NCBI RefSeq assembly: GCF_002368095.1
Contig: NZ_AP018227.1
Span: 6,464,123-6,528,122 of the forward strand
Direction of reading: 5' to 3'
DNA: 64,000 nt
DNA from: Calothrix parasitica NIES-267
Lineage (GTDB): Bacteria > Cyanobacteriota > Cyanobacteriia > Cyanobacteriales > Nostocaceae
Made by a program: the position numbers and the translations under genes. Every line of letters begins with the position of its first letter. Position 1 is the stretch's first letter. Shown one piece after another: positions 26,685-34,860 of this stretch. The notes below the pieces were generated by a model. It had not been told where the DNA came from. It searched no databases and worked only from the letters and a program-made list of their open reading frames with translations.

Positions 26685-27322
26685 ATTCTGCAACAGACGA
26701 AGACCGTAATTCGCCGTTGCAGTCAGAGGAAATGGATGCACCATCAAACGATAGCGTAAAGTCATCTCGGTGGTATGCAGTGCAAGTCGCCTCTGGCTGT
26801 GAGAAGCGTGTGAAAACCAACTTGGAGCAGCGTATTCAAACTTTCGATGTCGCTGACAAGATTATCCAAGTCGAAATACCACATACGCCAACAGTTAAGA
26901 TTCGTAAAGATGGCAGTCGTTACAGTACAGAAGAGAAGGTATTTCCTGGCTATGTACTGGTAAAAATGCAAATGGAAGATGATATATGGCAGGTAGTGCG
27001 AAACACTCCTCATGTAATCAACTTCGTAGGAGCAGAACAAAAACGCGGAACAGGTAGAGGTCGCGGTCACGTGAAACCGTTACCGCTTTCTCGTAGTGAA
27101 GTAGAAAGAATCTTCAAACAGGCTACCGAACAACAAGAAGTAGTCAAAATTGACATGGCTGTTGGTGATAAGATAATCGTACTTTCAGGTCCATTTAAAG
27201 ATTTTGAAGGTGAAATTGTCGAAGTCAGTCCGGAAAGGAGTAAGCTCAAAGCATCGCTTTCGATTTTCGGAAGGGAAACGCCAGTAGAATTGGAATTTAA
27301 TCAAGTAGAGAAACAAAGCTAG
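26681..27322 (+). CDS. nusG: Transcription termination/antitermination factor NusG (213 aa)
   Basis: Binds RNA polymerase and modulates pausing, termination and coupling to ribosomes. The NGN domain (~30-140) begins WYAVQVASGCEKRVKTNLEQRI; the C-terminal KOW domain (~155-213) reads VGDKIIVLSGPFKDFEGEIVEVSPERSKLKASLSIFGRETPVELEF. The open frame continues 24 bases upstream to a TTG, but the ATG at 26681 overlapping the secE stop is the natural start. An acidic N-terminal extension of ~25 residues is usual in cyanobacteria. rplK follows after 6 bp. Confidence 0.96.
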   Translation: MNSATDEDRNSPLQSEEMDAPSNDSVKSSRWYAVQVASGCEKRVKTNLEQRIQTFDVADKIIQVEIPHTPTVKIRKDGSRYSTEEKVFPGYVLVKMQMEDDIWQVVRNTPHVINFVGAEQKRGTGRGRGHVKPLPLSRSEVERIFKQATEQQEVVKIDMAVGDKIIVLSGPFKDFEGEIVEVSPERSKLKASLSIFGRETPVELEFNQVEKQS

Positions 27323-27328
27323 TAAGAA

Positions 27329-27754
27329 ATGGCGAAGAAAGTAACAGCGATTATTAAACTGGCTCTGCAAGCTGGGAAAGCCAACCCAGCACCACCGGTG
27401 GGGCCTGCTTTAGGTCAGCACGGTGTGAACATTATGATGTTCTGTAAGGAGTACAACGCCAAAACAGCCGATAAAGCTGGGATGGTAATTCCTGTAGAAA
27501 TTTCGGTATTTGAAGACCGGAGTTTTACATTTATTTTAAAGACTCCTCCTGCATCAGTCTTGATAACCAAAGCGGCCAAAATTGATAAAGGTTCCGCAGA
27601 ACCGCAGAAAGTCAAAGTTGGTTCCATCACAAAAGACCAATTGCGAGAAATCGCCGAAACAAAAATGCCCGATTTGAATGCTAACGACATTGAAGGGGCT
27701 ATGAAAATTATTGCGGGCACCGCTCGTAATATGGGTGTAACCATTAATGATTGA
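27329..27754 (+). CDS. rplK: 50S ribosomal protein L11
   Basis: Forms the GTPase-associated centre with 23S rRNA and the L10-L12 stalk. The 141 residues are full length: the N-terminal domain with [31 protein letters not shown] and the RNA-binding C-terminal domain with [35 protein letters not shown]. It starts 6 bp after nusG, so it is co-transcribed with secE-nusG. Confidence 0.97.
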   Translation: MAKKVTAIIKLALQAGKANPAPPVGPALGQHGVNIMMFCKEYNAKTADKAGMVIPVEISVFEDRSFTFILKTPPASVLITKAAKIDKGSAEPQKVKVGSITKDQLREIAETKMPDLNANDIEGAMKIIAGTARNMGVTIND

Positions 27755-27937
27755 GAAGTTTATAGGTTAAAGGTTAAAGGTTAAAGGTCAAGGGTCAAAG
27801 GTAATAAATTTGGTCAATGTCCTTTAGGAGTTATGAGTTAACAACTAACTACTAACCACCAATAACCAATCCAAAATCCAAAATCCAAAATTATTTGGGG
27901 GAGAGAATGAATCTCGTTAACTACCCCAGGAGGAAAA
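27755..27937. repeat. Heptamer tandem repeat between rplK and rplA
   Basis: GGTTAAA/GGTCAAG units (27765-27803) and shorter repeats of AACTAAC- and CCAAAAT-type words up to ~27892. AGGAGG (27928-27933) before rplA is an unusually complete Shine-Dalgarno. Confidence 0.7.
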
Positions 27938-28648
27938 ATGGCAAATAATAAATTATCGCGTCGGATGAAGACGCTGCTGGAAAAAGTCGAAGATAGAGAC
28001 TACGAACCAATAGAAGCTTTAAGCTTGCTCAAAGATACAGCAACAGCAAAATTTCCCGAAGCAGCAGAAGCACATATTCGTTTGGGAATTGACCCTAAAT
28101 ATACAGACCAGCAGTTGCGGACAACAGTAGTACTGCCAAAAGGAACCGGACAAACTGTCAGAGTGGCAGTAATTGCACGAGGTGAAAAAGTCGCGGAAGC
28201 AAGTAATGCTGGTGCTGATGTAGTAGGTTCCGAAGAATTAATTACCGAAATTCAGCAAGGAAGAATGGATTTCGACAAGTTGATTGCGACACCCGACGTG
28301 ATGCCACAGGTAGCAAAACTTGGTAAATTATTAGGTCCTCGTGGTTTGATGCCATCTCCAAAAGGTGGAACCGTAACAACCGACCTTGCAGCAGCAATTG
28401 AAGAATTCAAAGCAGGTAAATTAGAATTCCGAGCCGACCGTACGGGTATAGTTCACGTAATGTTCGGTAAGGCTTCCTTCACCCCGGAAGACTTATTGGT
28501 CAACTTGAAGGCTTTACAGGAAAGCATTGACCGTAACCGTCCTTCAGGAGCAAAAGGTCGTTATTGGCGTACCGTTTATGTATCTGCCACTATGGGACCA
28601 TCTATTCGAGTTGATACCAACGCTTTACGCGACATGAAGATAGACTAA
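27938..28648 (+). CDS. rplA: 50S ribosomal protein L1
   Basis: Stalk protein next to the E site. 236 residues, the normal length. Family features include the N-terminal [43 protein letters not shown], the signature [16 protein letters not shown], and [18 protein letters not shown]. In bacteria L1 represses its own operon by binding mRNA; no target hairpin was identified here. It lies 183 bp after rplK in the same direction. Confidence 0.97.
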   Translation: MANNKLSRRMKTLLEKVEDRDYEPIEALSLLKDTATAKFPEAAEAHIRLGIDPKYTDQQLRTTVVLPKGTGQTVRVAVIARGEKVAEASNAGADVVGSEELITEIQQGRMDFDKLIATPDVMPQVAKLGKLLGPRGLMPSPKGGTVTTDLAAAIEEFKAGKLEFRADRTGIVHVMFGKASFTPEDLLVNLKALQESIDRNRPSGAKGRYWRTVYVSATMGPSIRVDTNALRDMKID

Positions 28649-28972
28649 TTAGGATTTTGAATTAAATCAAAATATTTAGTAGTGTGTTTCATGTATTCCG
28701 ACGGTTTCGTTTTCCTATAAACGTCGGGAGACGTAAAATTTTACGTCTCTACATGCCGTAAAAACTAATGAATAAAGACTATTAAACTCGTAAATTCTTG
28801 CTTGTCTAATTTTCAGTATCAATTTACGTTAATTCAAAATCCGAAATTGATTCAGTCGAAAAAAATTGTTTGACTTTGACCAATGCCGGAGTTATCATTT
28901 GTGAGTTATGAGTTTTAAGCGAAATAGCTTTTAATTCCTAACTCATAAATCCTAACTCTTAAAAATAAATAA
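28649..28972. other. Intergenic region after rplA
   Basis: Holds the perfect 22-bp palindrome GAGACGTAAAATTTTACGTCTC (28728-28749) and short tandem words (TTAATTCCTAACTCAT). The palindrome may act as a transcript-processing or termination signal, but no T-run follows immediately. Confidence 0.55.
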
Positions 28973-29180
28973 CAGCCAGAGACAGTAGGTGCTTGAATTG
29001 GTAATCCAACTCGGCTTAATTTCCTACCTAGGTTTACTATCCAATTGCTTCTCATTTCCAACCGTAACGGTAAAGATATGATGGTAAGAGGATATTGTGA
29101 AGACGTAGAGAAGCGTTTTTATAGATGTTAAACCTTGAAAAAATCTTGATTAACCCTGGCTGTTGCAGTCAGGGTTTTGT
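28973..29180 (+). promoter_or_regulatory. Ribosomal protein L10 leader with terminator-like hairpin
   Basis: The segment AGAGACAGTAGGTGCTTGA ... TTAATTTCCTACCTAGG (28978-29032) matches the conserved core of the bacterial L10(L12)4-binding leader (AGACAGUAGGUGC...UUAAUUUCCUACC). It is followed at 29152-29177 by AACCCTG-loop-CAGGGTT with a TTTTG tail, a Rho-independent-type hairpin. The arrangement suggests autogenous control of rplJL by the L10-L12 complex. Confidence 0.8.
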
Positions 29181-29223
29181 TATTTAAAAGGTCGATAAAA
29201 AACCGCACGGGAGGTGAGATGAA

Positions 29224-29793
29224 ATGGGTAGAACCCTAGCGAATAAAAAAGAGATAGTCGCCGACCTCAAAGGACTTTTAGACAAATCAAGTCTTGCAAT
29301 AGTAATTGATTACGAAGGTTTGAGCGTATCGGAAATAACCGATTTGCGTAATCGGCTGCGTCCAACTGGTACGGTTTGTAAAAGAACCAAAAATACCTTG
29401 ATGCGTATTGCTGTTGAAGAAGATACTCAATGGCAGCCAATGACGCAGTATCTTCAAGATTCTTCTGTCTTCTTGCTAGTTGAAGAAGAATTAAAAGACG
29501 CTATCACCGCTTACGAAGCTTTTCAAAAAGCCACCAAGAAAACAAAAATTCGTGGTGGAGTTCTTGAAGGACAAGCTTTGAGTGTTGATGAAATCAAAGC
29601 ACTCAAGGATTTACCTTCCAAGCAAGAGCTTATGGCTCGTATTGCTGGTGGTATCAATGCAGTTGCGACCAAATTGGCTACAGGTATCAACCAAGTACCA
29701 ACCAAATTGGCTACAGGTATCAACGAAGTTCCGAATTCTTTGGCACGCGCAATTCAAGCAGTATCTCAGAAAGAAGAATCTGGAGAATCTTAG
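29224..29793 (+). CDS. rplJ: 50S ribosomal protein L10
   Basis: Base of the ribosomal stalk that carries L7/L12 dimers. N-terminal TLANKKEIVADLKGLLDKSSLAIVIDYEGLSVSEITDLRNRLR and central GGVLEGQALSVDEIKALKDLPSKQELMARI are typical. The C-terminal helix has the duplicated motif TKLATGINQVPTKLATGINEVP, an extended L12-binding tail giving 189 residues. GGGAGGTGA lies immediately upstream. It is preceded by the L10 leader and followed by rplL. Confidence 0.96.
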   Translation: MGRTLANKKEIVADLKGLLDKSSLAIVIDYEGLSVSEITDLRNRLRPTGTVCKRTKNTLMRIAVEEDTQWQPMTQYLQDSSVFLLVEEELKDAITAYEAFQKATKKTKIRGGVLEGQALSVDEIKALKDLPSKQELMARIAGGINAVATKLATGINQVPTKLATGINEVPNSLARAIQAVSQKEESGES

Positions 29794-29918
29794 GATTTTG
29801 GATTTTAAATTTTGGATTTTGGATTGTGTATAAACAAACCTATTTCTAATTTTGAAGGTTCAAATTTTAAGAAAATTTTTGAATTCAAAACAACAACAGT
29901 AACAACAGGAGTAGAATT

Positions 29919-30326
29919 ATGTCTGCAAAAACTGATGAAATCATGGAAAGCTTGAAGTCTTTGAGCTTGCTTGAAGCTTCCGAATTAGTTAAGCAAATTG
30001 AAGAAGTATTTGAAGTTGATGCTTCTGCTTCCGGTGGTGGTGGCATGATGATGATGCCTGGAATGATGCCAGGTGCTGGTGGTGGTGCTGCTGCTGAACC
30101 TGAAGAAGAGAAGACTGAATTTGATTTGGTATTAGAAGACGTACCTGCTGATAAGAAGATTGCTATTCTTAAAGTTGTACGCGGTATCACCGGCTTAGGC
30201 TTGAAAGAAGCTAAAGAAATGGTAGAATCCGCACCTAAAGCAATCAAAGAAGCTATGGCTAAAGATGCTGCTGAAGATGCTAAGAAGCAGCTTGAAGAAG
30301 CTGGTGCGAAAGTATCTGTTAAATAG
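29919..30326 (+). CDS. rplL: 50S ribosomal protein L7/L12
   Basis: Mobile stalk protein that recruits translation GTPases. Order: N-terminal dimerisation helices ([27 protein letters not shown]), a hinge rich in Gly/Met/Pro/Ala (residues ~37-62, with [17 protein letters not shown]), and the C-terminal domain ([36 protein letters not shown]). 135 residues, with the slightly long Met-rich hinge seen in cyanobacteria. An AACAACAGGAG-type site precedes the ATG. It is the last gene of the ribosomal cluster; an IS4-type element lies downstream. Confidence 0.97.
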   Translation: MSAKTDEIMESLKSLSLLEASELVKQIEEVFEVDASASGGGGMMMMPGMMPGAGGGAAAEPEEEKTEFDLVLEDVPADKKIAILKVVRGITGLGLKEAKEMVESAPKAIKEAMAKDAAEDAKKQLEEAGAKVSVK

Positions 30327-30345
30327 GTTAGAGGTTAGAGGTTCA

Positions 30346-30364
30346 CGGGGTGACAAGCACCCCG
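30346..30364 (+). terminator. Hairpin just after rplL
   Basis: Perfect 7-bp stem CGGGGTG/CACCCCG with loop ACAAG, 20 bp after the rplL stop; the downstream AAACCTTTG is only weakly T-rich. Part of it (GGGGTGACAAG) recurs inverted at 31974-31984, so it may instead be a mobile-element end. Confidence 0.45.
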
Positions 30365-30448
30365 AAACCTTTGTCAATTCGATGTTTTTAGCTTAAAACC
30401 TTATAAACAAATTGAATAAGAATGATAATCATTCTAGTGTGGAGTGAT

Positions 30449-30471
30449 GGGTGGTCGCTTTGCGACCACCC
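30449..30471. repeat. Perfect hairpin upstream of the transposase gene
   Basis: GGGTGGTCGC-TTT-GCGACCACCC: a 10-bp stem and 3-nt loop, weakly extended by GGAG/CTCC outside. It is a palindromic intergenic repeat, possibly blocking read-through into the transposase gene. Confidence 0.6.
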
Positions 30472-30578
30472 ACCGCTCCGACTCAACACATCTAACTGTC
30501 AATTGATTTATTTTTGATAAGAGATAATTTTGTGGTAAAAAAAATATCGGTCAAAATGAGCGAAAGTTGCACCGATAA

Positions 30579-31733
30579 ATGAAAATAATAACATTGTATG
30601 AATCACATTTTAAACAATCATTGACAAAAGCTCAATATAAAACGTTAGAAATCTTAATTTGGTTGCTTACAGTTCAAAAAACTGTAAAGATAGAAAGGCT
30701 AGCCGCTTGCTTCCCTTTACCGATAAAATATGAAAGTCGTCGAAGACATATTCAAAGGTTCTTAATTTTATTTAGCTTTAGTTTACCTTTGTTTTGGTTC
30801 CCAATAGTTGAACAAATTATTCAAAAAGAATTTAAATCGAAAAGCCGTTTAATTATAACTTTAGATAGAACTCAATGGAAAGAGAATAATGTTTTAGTTA
30901 TAGCTGTAATTTATAAAAAAAGAGCTATACCAATATATTGGAAACTTTTAGAAAAAGATGGTAGCACCAATTTAAGAGAACAGCAAGCTATTATTAGACC
31001 AGTTTTGCGTCTATTTAAAAACTATGAATTAGTATTTTTAGGAGATAGAACCTTCCGGGGTATAGAACTATCTTATTGGTTAAAAATTCAAAAACTACCT
31101 CGAAAAATATATTTTATCTTTCGTCAAAAGCAGACTACGCATTTAAAAAAGCATAAAGGAGAATATCAAAAACTAGCGGAATTAGGAGTAAGACCAGGAA
31201 CTAAAGTTTTATTCTCCAATATTTATATGACTAAAAATAAAGGATTTGGTCGTTTTAATTTAGCAGCATATTGGAAGAGAAAATATAACCAAAAAACAGA
31301 AAAAGAACCTTGGTTTTTACTAACAAATTTAGAAGATTTTGAAGAAGTTATAAAAACTTACCGTTATCGCATGGGTATCGAAGCAATGTTTAAAGATTGC
31401 AAAACTGGCGGTTATAATTTGGAAGGAACTAAGGCTAATAATCACCGTTTAACTAACTTGATTTTACTTATTGCTATAGCTTACACAATGTCAGCTTTGA
31501 AAGGTCAATTAATAAAAAACAACGGGATTCAAAAATATATCTCTAGACTAGATGAAGCCAAACGTTCATCACGAAGACATAGTAATTTTTGGCTCGGTAT
31601 TTATGGTGATTTATGGGTAATTGCTTGGGAATTTTTAATGGATATTCTTCAAGATATGATGAATATTAATCGTCATAAACTTCCTTTTTATCAAAAAGGG
31701 TTAAGAGCAATGTCAATACTACAAAATATATGA
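30579..31733 (+). CDS. IS4-family-like DDE transposase (384 aa)
   Basis: DDE-type transposase of cut-and-paste type. Visible landmarks are the first Asp in IITLDRTQWK (~95), the second Asp in LVFLGDRTFRG (~150), and the C-terminal Y-x-x-R-x-x-x-E-x-x-x-x-x-x-K-like block TYRYRMGIEAMFKDCKTGGYNLE, which supplies the catalytic Glu. The frame is intact and full length. Strongly AT-rich coding with Lys/Ile bias contrasts with the neighbouring ribosomal genes, as expected for a mobile element. It could still be active. The exact IS group was not determined. Confidence 0.85.
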   Translation: MKIITLYESHFKQSLTKAQYKTLEILIWLLTVQKTVKIERLAACFPLPIKYESRRRHIQRFLILFSFSLPLFWFPIVEQIIQKEFKSKSRLIITLDRTQWKENNVLVIAVIYKKRAIPIYWKLLEKDGSTNLREQQAIIRPVLRLFKNYELVFLGDRTFRGIELSYWLKIQKLPRKIYFIFRQKQTTHLKKHKGEYQKLAELGVRPGTKVLFSNIYMTKNKGFGRFNLAAYWKRKYNQKTEKEPWFLLTNLEDFEEVIKTYRYRMGIEAMFKDCKTGGYNLEGTKANNHRLTNLILLIAIAYTMSALKGQLIKNNGIQKYISRLDEAKRSSRRHSNFWLGIYGDLWVIAWEFLMDILQDMMNINRHKLPFYQKGLRAMSILQNI

Positions 31734-31842
31734 TTTTAAATTGTAAAAATATTTTTTACTTATTATAAAAAACCTTTTAAAATCAGTTGTCAATATTTTC
31801 TTCAGGCTTCCTTGTTGAAAAACAAATCAACCTGCCAATGCA

Positions 31843-31879
31843 AGAGAAGGAGAAACCGCTTCGCGGTTTCTCCTTCTCT
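31843..31879. repeat. Perfect 17-bp-stem hairpin
   Basis: AGAGAAGGAGAAACCGC-TTC-GCGGTTTCTCCTTCTCT, perfectly complementary with a 3-nt loop. No T-run follows. It is built like the hairpin at 30449-30471 on the other side of the transposase gene. Confidence 0.75.
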
Positions 31880-32057
31880 GATATGATAATTTTTCATTTT
31901 TTTCTCATTATTGGGACACTTTTTCGGAACTCGTTGTTGCATCTATTCCTTGCTGTGACTGTTTTTCATTTCTCTTGTCACCCCTTGAAGGTTAGAGGTC
32001 AAAGGTTAAAGGTAATAGAATTAAGTTTTAATCTTTGAGTGTTAACTGACATTACTC

Positions 32058-32096
32058 AACGGCTCTGCATCAGTAGAAACTGAAGGCAGAGCCGTT
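32058..32096. terminator. Strong bidirectional terminator-like hairpin
   Basis: AACGGCTCTGC pairs with GCAGAGCCGTT (11 bp), with an inner CAGT-AGAA-ACTG hairpin; ATTGTATG follows on the plus strand. It may be the original 3' end of the rplL operon, separated from it by the IS, and may also serve the convergent kinase gene. Confidence 0.6.
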
Positions 32097-32207
32097 ATTG
32101 TATGTATTATCAGATTTTATTATCCAAATAACAGCTAACCTTTCACCTTTAATTTTTTATTTCTAGCCTTTTACCTTTGACCTCTAACCTCTAACCTTTA
32201 ACCTGTA

Positions 32208-34061
32208 TTAATGTAAATCCGCATCCCAAACAGCGATATAAACTCGACCTTCTCGATTACGCTGTATTATTCCTTTTAAATTTCCGGTTTGAAAAGAATG
32301 TTGATTAGATTGGCGCTGATACACTCGCTGCAATCCTTGTTGAATGTCGCCGTTGATATTACCTTTTAACATTCCTTGTAAAGTATTTTGCATTGCGTTA
32401 ACTCCGACGGATTGAGCTAATGATGCTTCTGTTTGTCGCAATTTTCCCGATTGTCGGTCGAATAATAAGCCTAGGTCTACTTTATTAGGTTGTAATTTAT
32501 AGAGATAGGCTCTCGTATTCCATAAACCTGGGGAAACTTTGGAAGGTTCTCCTAAAGTTGCTTTGACTTGATTTTTGGAAACACCTGTAGAAAAGATGGG
32601 AAAACTACTGTTTTGATTGTTATTCGGAACTGCTTTTGCTGTTTCTTTCGGTGTTGGGGTTGGAGTAGGTATTGGTTTTGGTGTGGAAATTATTTGTGGT
32701 TGAGTAGGGGGTGTAAAGTTAATTTCGGGTTGTTGATTTTCTTGTTTTGGTTCGGGTGTTGGTTCTGGTTTTGGTTCAATGATTTCTACTTCTTGTTTTG
32801 GCGATACACCTTTGGTGTCATGCTTTGCATATCGCATTTGGTCAGGTTGTGTTTGTGATGGAATTTGAGCTTCTGGATTTGGGGTTGCTGGAATTTGATT
32901 TTGATTTAGCGAAGGTTGGTTAGAAGAGTTTAAATTACTATTACCATCGTCATTAATAGATTCTGGTGGAGAAGTTTGAGATACAACTAAATCTTCTTCG
33001 GGTTTTTGACTATTAAAATTAGCGATCGCCATTCCTCCAATTAATCCAGCACCCAGTAAACCAGCGAAAATTAAACCTGGTTTTAACCTGTTTGTAGAAT
33101 TTTGAGAATTTGAATTTGAACTTGAATTTGAGCTTATATTATTTTGAGAAATTCCGGCTGCGGGAGATAATGCGACTGTTTTTTGAGTTTGTTGATTATT
33201 TTGATTATTCAATCCGGGTGAAACAGTATTAATTCCACTATTAGACTCCAAAGCATAAAGCATCTTACTCGCAGTGCTGAAGCGACTACCTATATTGGGA
33301 TTAATTGCTTGATTGAGAACTTGTTTGAAAGAATCTGAAATTCCCAAAACATCACTTTCCCAAATTGTTTCTCCAGTTTGCGGATTCGTTCCCAATTCTT
33401 GAGGATGTTTCCCGGTTAATAAATAAATAGCTGTCAAACCCAAACTATAAATATCGGTAGCGAAAACAGCACGTCCCACAGCTTGTTCGATTGGCATATA
33501 TCCTGGAGTACCAATCACCATCGATTTTGTTGTATTACCGGAAGAATTGATTGCAGTACGAACCGTTTCTTTAACCGCACCAAAATCAATTAACACAGGT
33601 TTGCGATTGGAACTACGAAGGATTATATTATCGGGTTTGATATCGCGATGAATAATTCCCTTTGAGTGAACGTATTCTAAAACCGGTAACAAACTGAGTA
33701 AAATTTCTTTAACAGCCTCTTCCTTCAAACATCCTTGATTTTCAACAATATCCGTTAAAGTTTGTCCTTGAATCCATTCCTGAACCAGATAAAATAAACC
33801 GTCTTCCGAAAAATAAGCAAAAAGATTGGGAATTTGCTCGCTACCTTCACCGAGAAATTCTAAAGTTGCTGCTTCTCGTTCAAATTTCTGCTGAATCTTC
33901 TGATAGGTCTTTGGTTCGTCCGCGAGTGGTTTTAACTGCTTGATGACACAACGACGACGAGAAGGAAGATGAGTATCTTCCGCTAAAAAGGTTTCACCAA
34001 ATCCACCAGCACCTAACACCTGGATAACTTGATAACGATTATTCAGAAACTTTGTTGTCAT
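32208..34061 (-). CDS. Membrane-anchored Ser/Thr protein kinase (617 aa)
   Basis: Eukaryotic-type (Hanks) kinase. The N-terminal catalytic domain (~9-270) shows the Gly loop LGAGGFGETFLAED, Lys in CVIKQLKP, catalytic HRDIKPDNIIL, DFGAVKE (with Ala where DFGL is more usual) and the APE-like GTPGYMPIEQA. A low-complexity Asn/Ser stretch follows, then a single membrane helix (~327-347, LIFAGLLGAGLIGGMAIANF), a Pro/Gln/Thr-rich linker, and a conserved C-terminal module (~505-617, GVSKNQVKATLGEPSKVSPGLWNTRAYLY) that may be the periplasmic sensor. The kinase would face the cytoplasm. It is divergent from the HTH gene with a 190-bp spacer. Substrate and signal are unknown. Confidence 0.93.
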   Translation of the reverse strand: MTTKFLNNRYQVIQVLGAGGFGETFLAEDTHLPSRRRCVIKQLKPLADEPKTYQKIQQKFEREAATLEFLGEGSEQIPNLFAYFSEDGLFYLVQEWIQGQTLTDIVENQGCLKEEAVKEILLSLLPVLEYVHSKGIIHRDIKPDNIILRSSNRKPVLIDFGAVKETVRTAINSSGNTTKSMVIGTPGYMPIEQAVGRAVFATDIYSLGLTAIYLLTGKHPQELGTNPQTGETIWESDVLGISDSFKQVLNQAINPNIGSRFSTASKMLYALESNSGINTVSPGLNNQNNQQTQKTVALSPAAGISQNNISSNSSSNSNSQNSTNRLKPGLIFAGLLGAGLIGGMAIANFNSQKPEEDLVVSQTSPPESINDDGNSNLNSSNQPSLNQNQIPATPNPEAQIPSQTQPDQMRYAKHDTKGVSPKQEVEIIEPKPEPTPEPKQENQQPEINFTPPTQPQIISTPKPIPTPTPTPKETAKAVPNNNQNSSFPIFSTGVSKNQVKATLGEPSKVSPGLWNTRAYLYKLQPNKVDLGLLFDRQSGKLRQTEASLAQSVGVNAMQNTLQGMLKGNINGDIQQGLQRVYQRQSNQHSFQTGNLKGIIQRNREGRVYIAVWDADLH

Positions 34062-34237
34062 GCTGCTTTTTAAAGAGTGAACAATATATCAATCGATGCT
34101 GCGAGTCACTATTTAGCCAATATCTAATTTATCTCAATTGTTCCGACGTTGTTGGTAGTCGAATTTATCCCGGTTTGAATGCAGGATTATTTTGTGCGGA
34201 AAGGAAATCCTGTATATTGATTTTTATAGTTAAAACC

Positions 34238-34247
34238 CTAGTGCTAG
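34238..34247. repeat. CTAGTGCTAG palindrome upstream of the HTH gene
   Basis: AAAACC-CTAGTGCTAG-AGTTT directly precedes the HTH start codon (34254). It is one of seven copies in the window; here it sits where a ribosome-binding site or operator would be. Confidence 0.7.
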
Positions 34248-34253
34248 AGTTTG

Positions 34254-34712
34254 ATGAAAAATTTAACTGAAATGGTCGGTACAACCCAAGCTGCTCGTTT
34301 GTTAAAAATTTGTACTCAAAGAGTGCGACAATTGCTGTACGAAGGAAGAATTATCGGAGCAAAAAGGATTGGTAGATTTTGGAATATTCCAATATTCACC
34401 GGAATGCCTAAAATAAAAGAAGGGAAACGAGGTCCGAAAGGAACTTGGAGAAAGCGATTAAGCTCGACACAAACTTTTATCCACATCAATACCCATAAAA
34501 TTAGAGCAAATAAAGACAATGGTACTTATGAGCCTGTGATTCTTGTTAAATCGGGTTCACGAAAGATTGATGCTCATCATGTAAAAATACATGGAGCTTG
34601 TGAAATCATCTATAGTGTTGATTGTTCTTTAGGTTGTGGAGCTAGAGTTTGGGTTGCAGCAGATGCGGATGTAATGGTCGAAGCTTCTGTTTTTAGTCAG
34701 GTGCCGACGTAG
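34254..34712 (+). CDS. Excisionase/MerR-like HTH protein with unknown C-terminal domain (152 aa)
   Basis: Residues ~5-45 (GTTQAARLLKICTQRVRQLLYEGRIIGAKRIGRFWNIP) form a winged HTH of the excisionase/HTH_17 type, so DNA binding is likely. A basic linker (KEGKRGPKGTWRKR) follows, then ~85 residues with Ile/Val strands and a Cys-containing motif (GACEIIYSVDCSLGCGARVWVAADADV) that I do not recognise. The frame opens at TTG 34251; the ATG at 34254 is chosen, and another ATG at 34272 is possible. The palindrome CTAGTGCTAG lies just upstream. It may regulate the divergent kinase or be the remnant of a mobile element; neither is shown. Confidence 0.75.
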   Translation: MKNLTEMVGTTQAARLLKICTQRVRQLLYEGRIIGAKRIGRFWNIPIFTGMPKIKEGKRGPKGTWRKRLSSTQTFIHINTHKIRANKDNGTYEPVILVKSGSRKIDAHHVKIHGACEIIYSVDCSLGCGARVWVAADADVMVEASVFSQVPT

Positions 34713-34860
34713 TTGTAGTTCAGATATTTTTAGCTTTTATGAATGCTTGATGTGAATTAAAATTTCACTCGTTTTCTAGTTTCTATCCTACAAAATTGCA
34801 GTGGGGTAAACTGACGTTTTATTGTATCGACCAAATTTTATTTATAATTAAACCGTATTT

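Larger units (their letters stand above)
30347..31984 (+). mobile_element. IS4-type insertion sequence region
   Basis: The transposase gene 30579-31733 is bounded by two alternative inverted-repeat pairs. Inner: A-C/T-TG-T/A-CAA-T/C-TGATTT-like ends at 30495 and 31794 (about 12 of 16 matching, element ~1.30 kb, normal for IS4). Outer: perfect 11-bp GGGGTGACAAG/CTTGTCACCCC at 30347 and 31974 (1.64 kb). No clear target duplication is visible. It lies between rplL and the hairpin at 32058-32096. Confidence 0.6.
31734..32207. other. Region between the IS4 gene and the kinase gene
   Basis: Contains the 17-bp-stem hairpin 31843-31879, the outer inverted repeat end at 31974, GGTTAGA/GGTCAAA heptamers (31990-32012 and inverted copies 32140-32205), and the strong hairpin 32058-32096. 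An open frame at 31787-32038 reads through hairpin and tandem repeat and is not regarded as a gene. Confidence 0.6.

Noticed and set aside
31787-32038. 83-codon open frame after the IS4 gene
   Set aside because: It reads through a 17-bp hairpin and a heptamer repeat and has no homology-like features.
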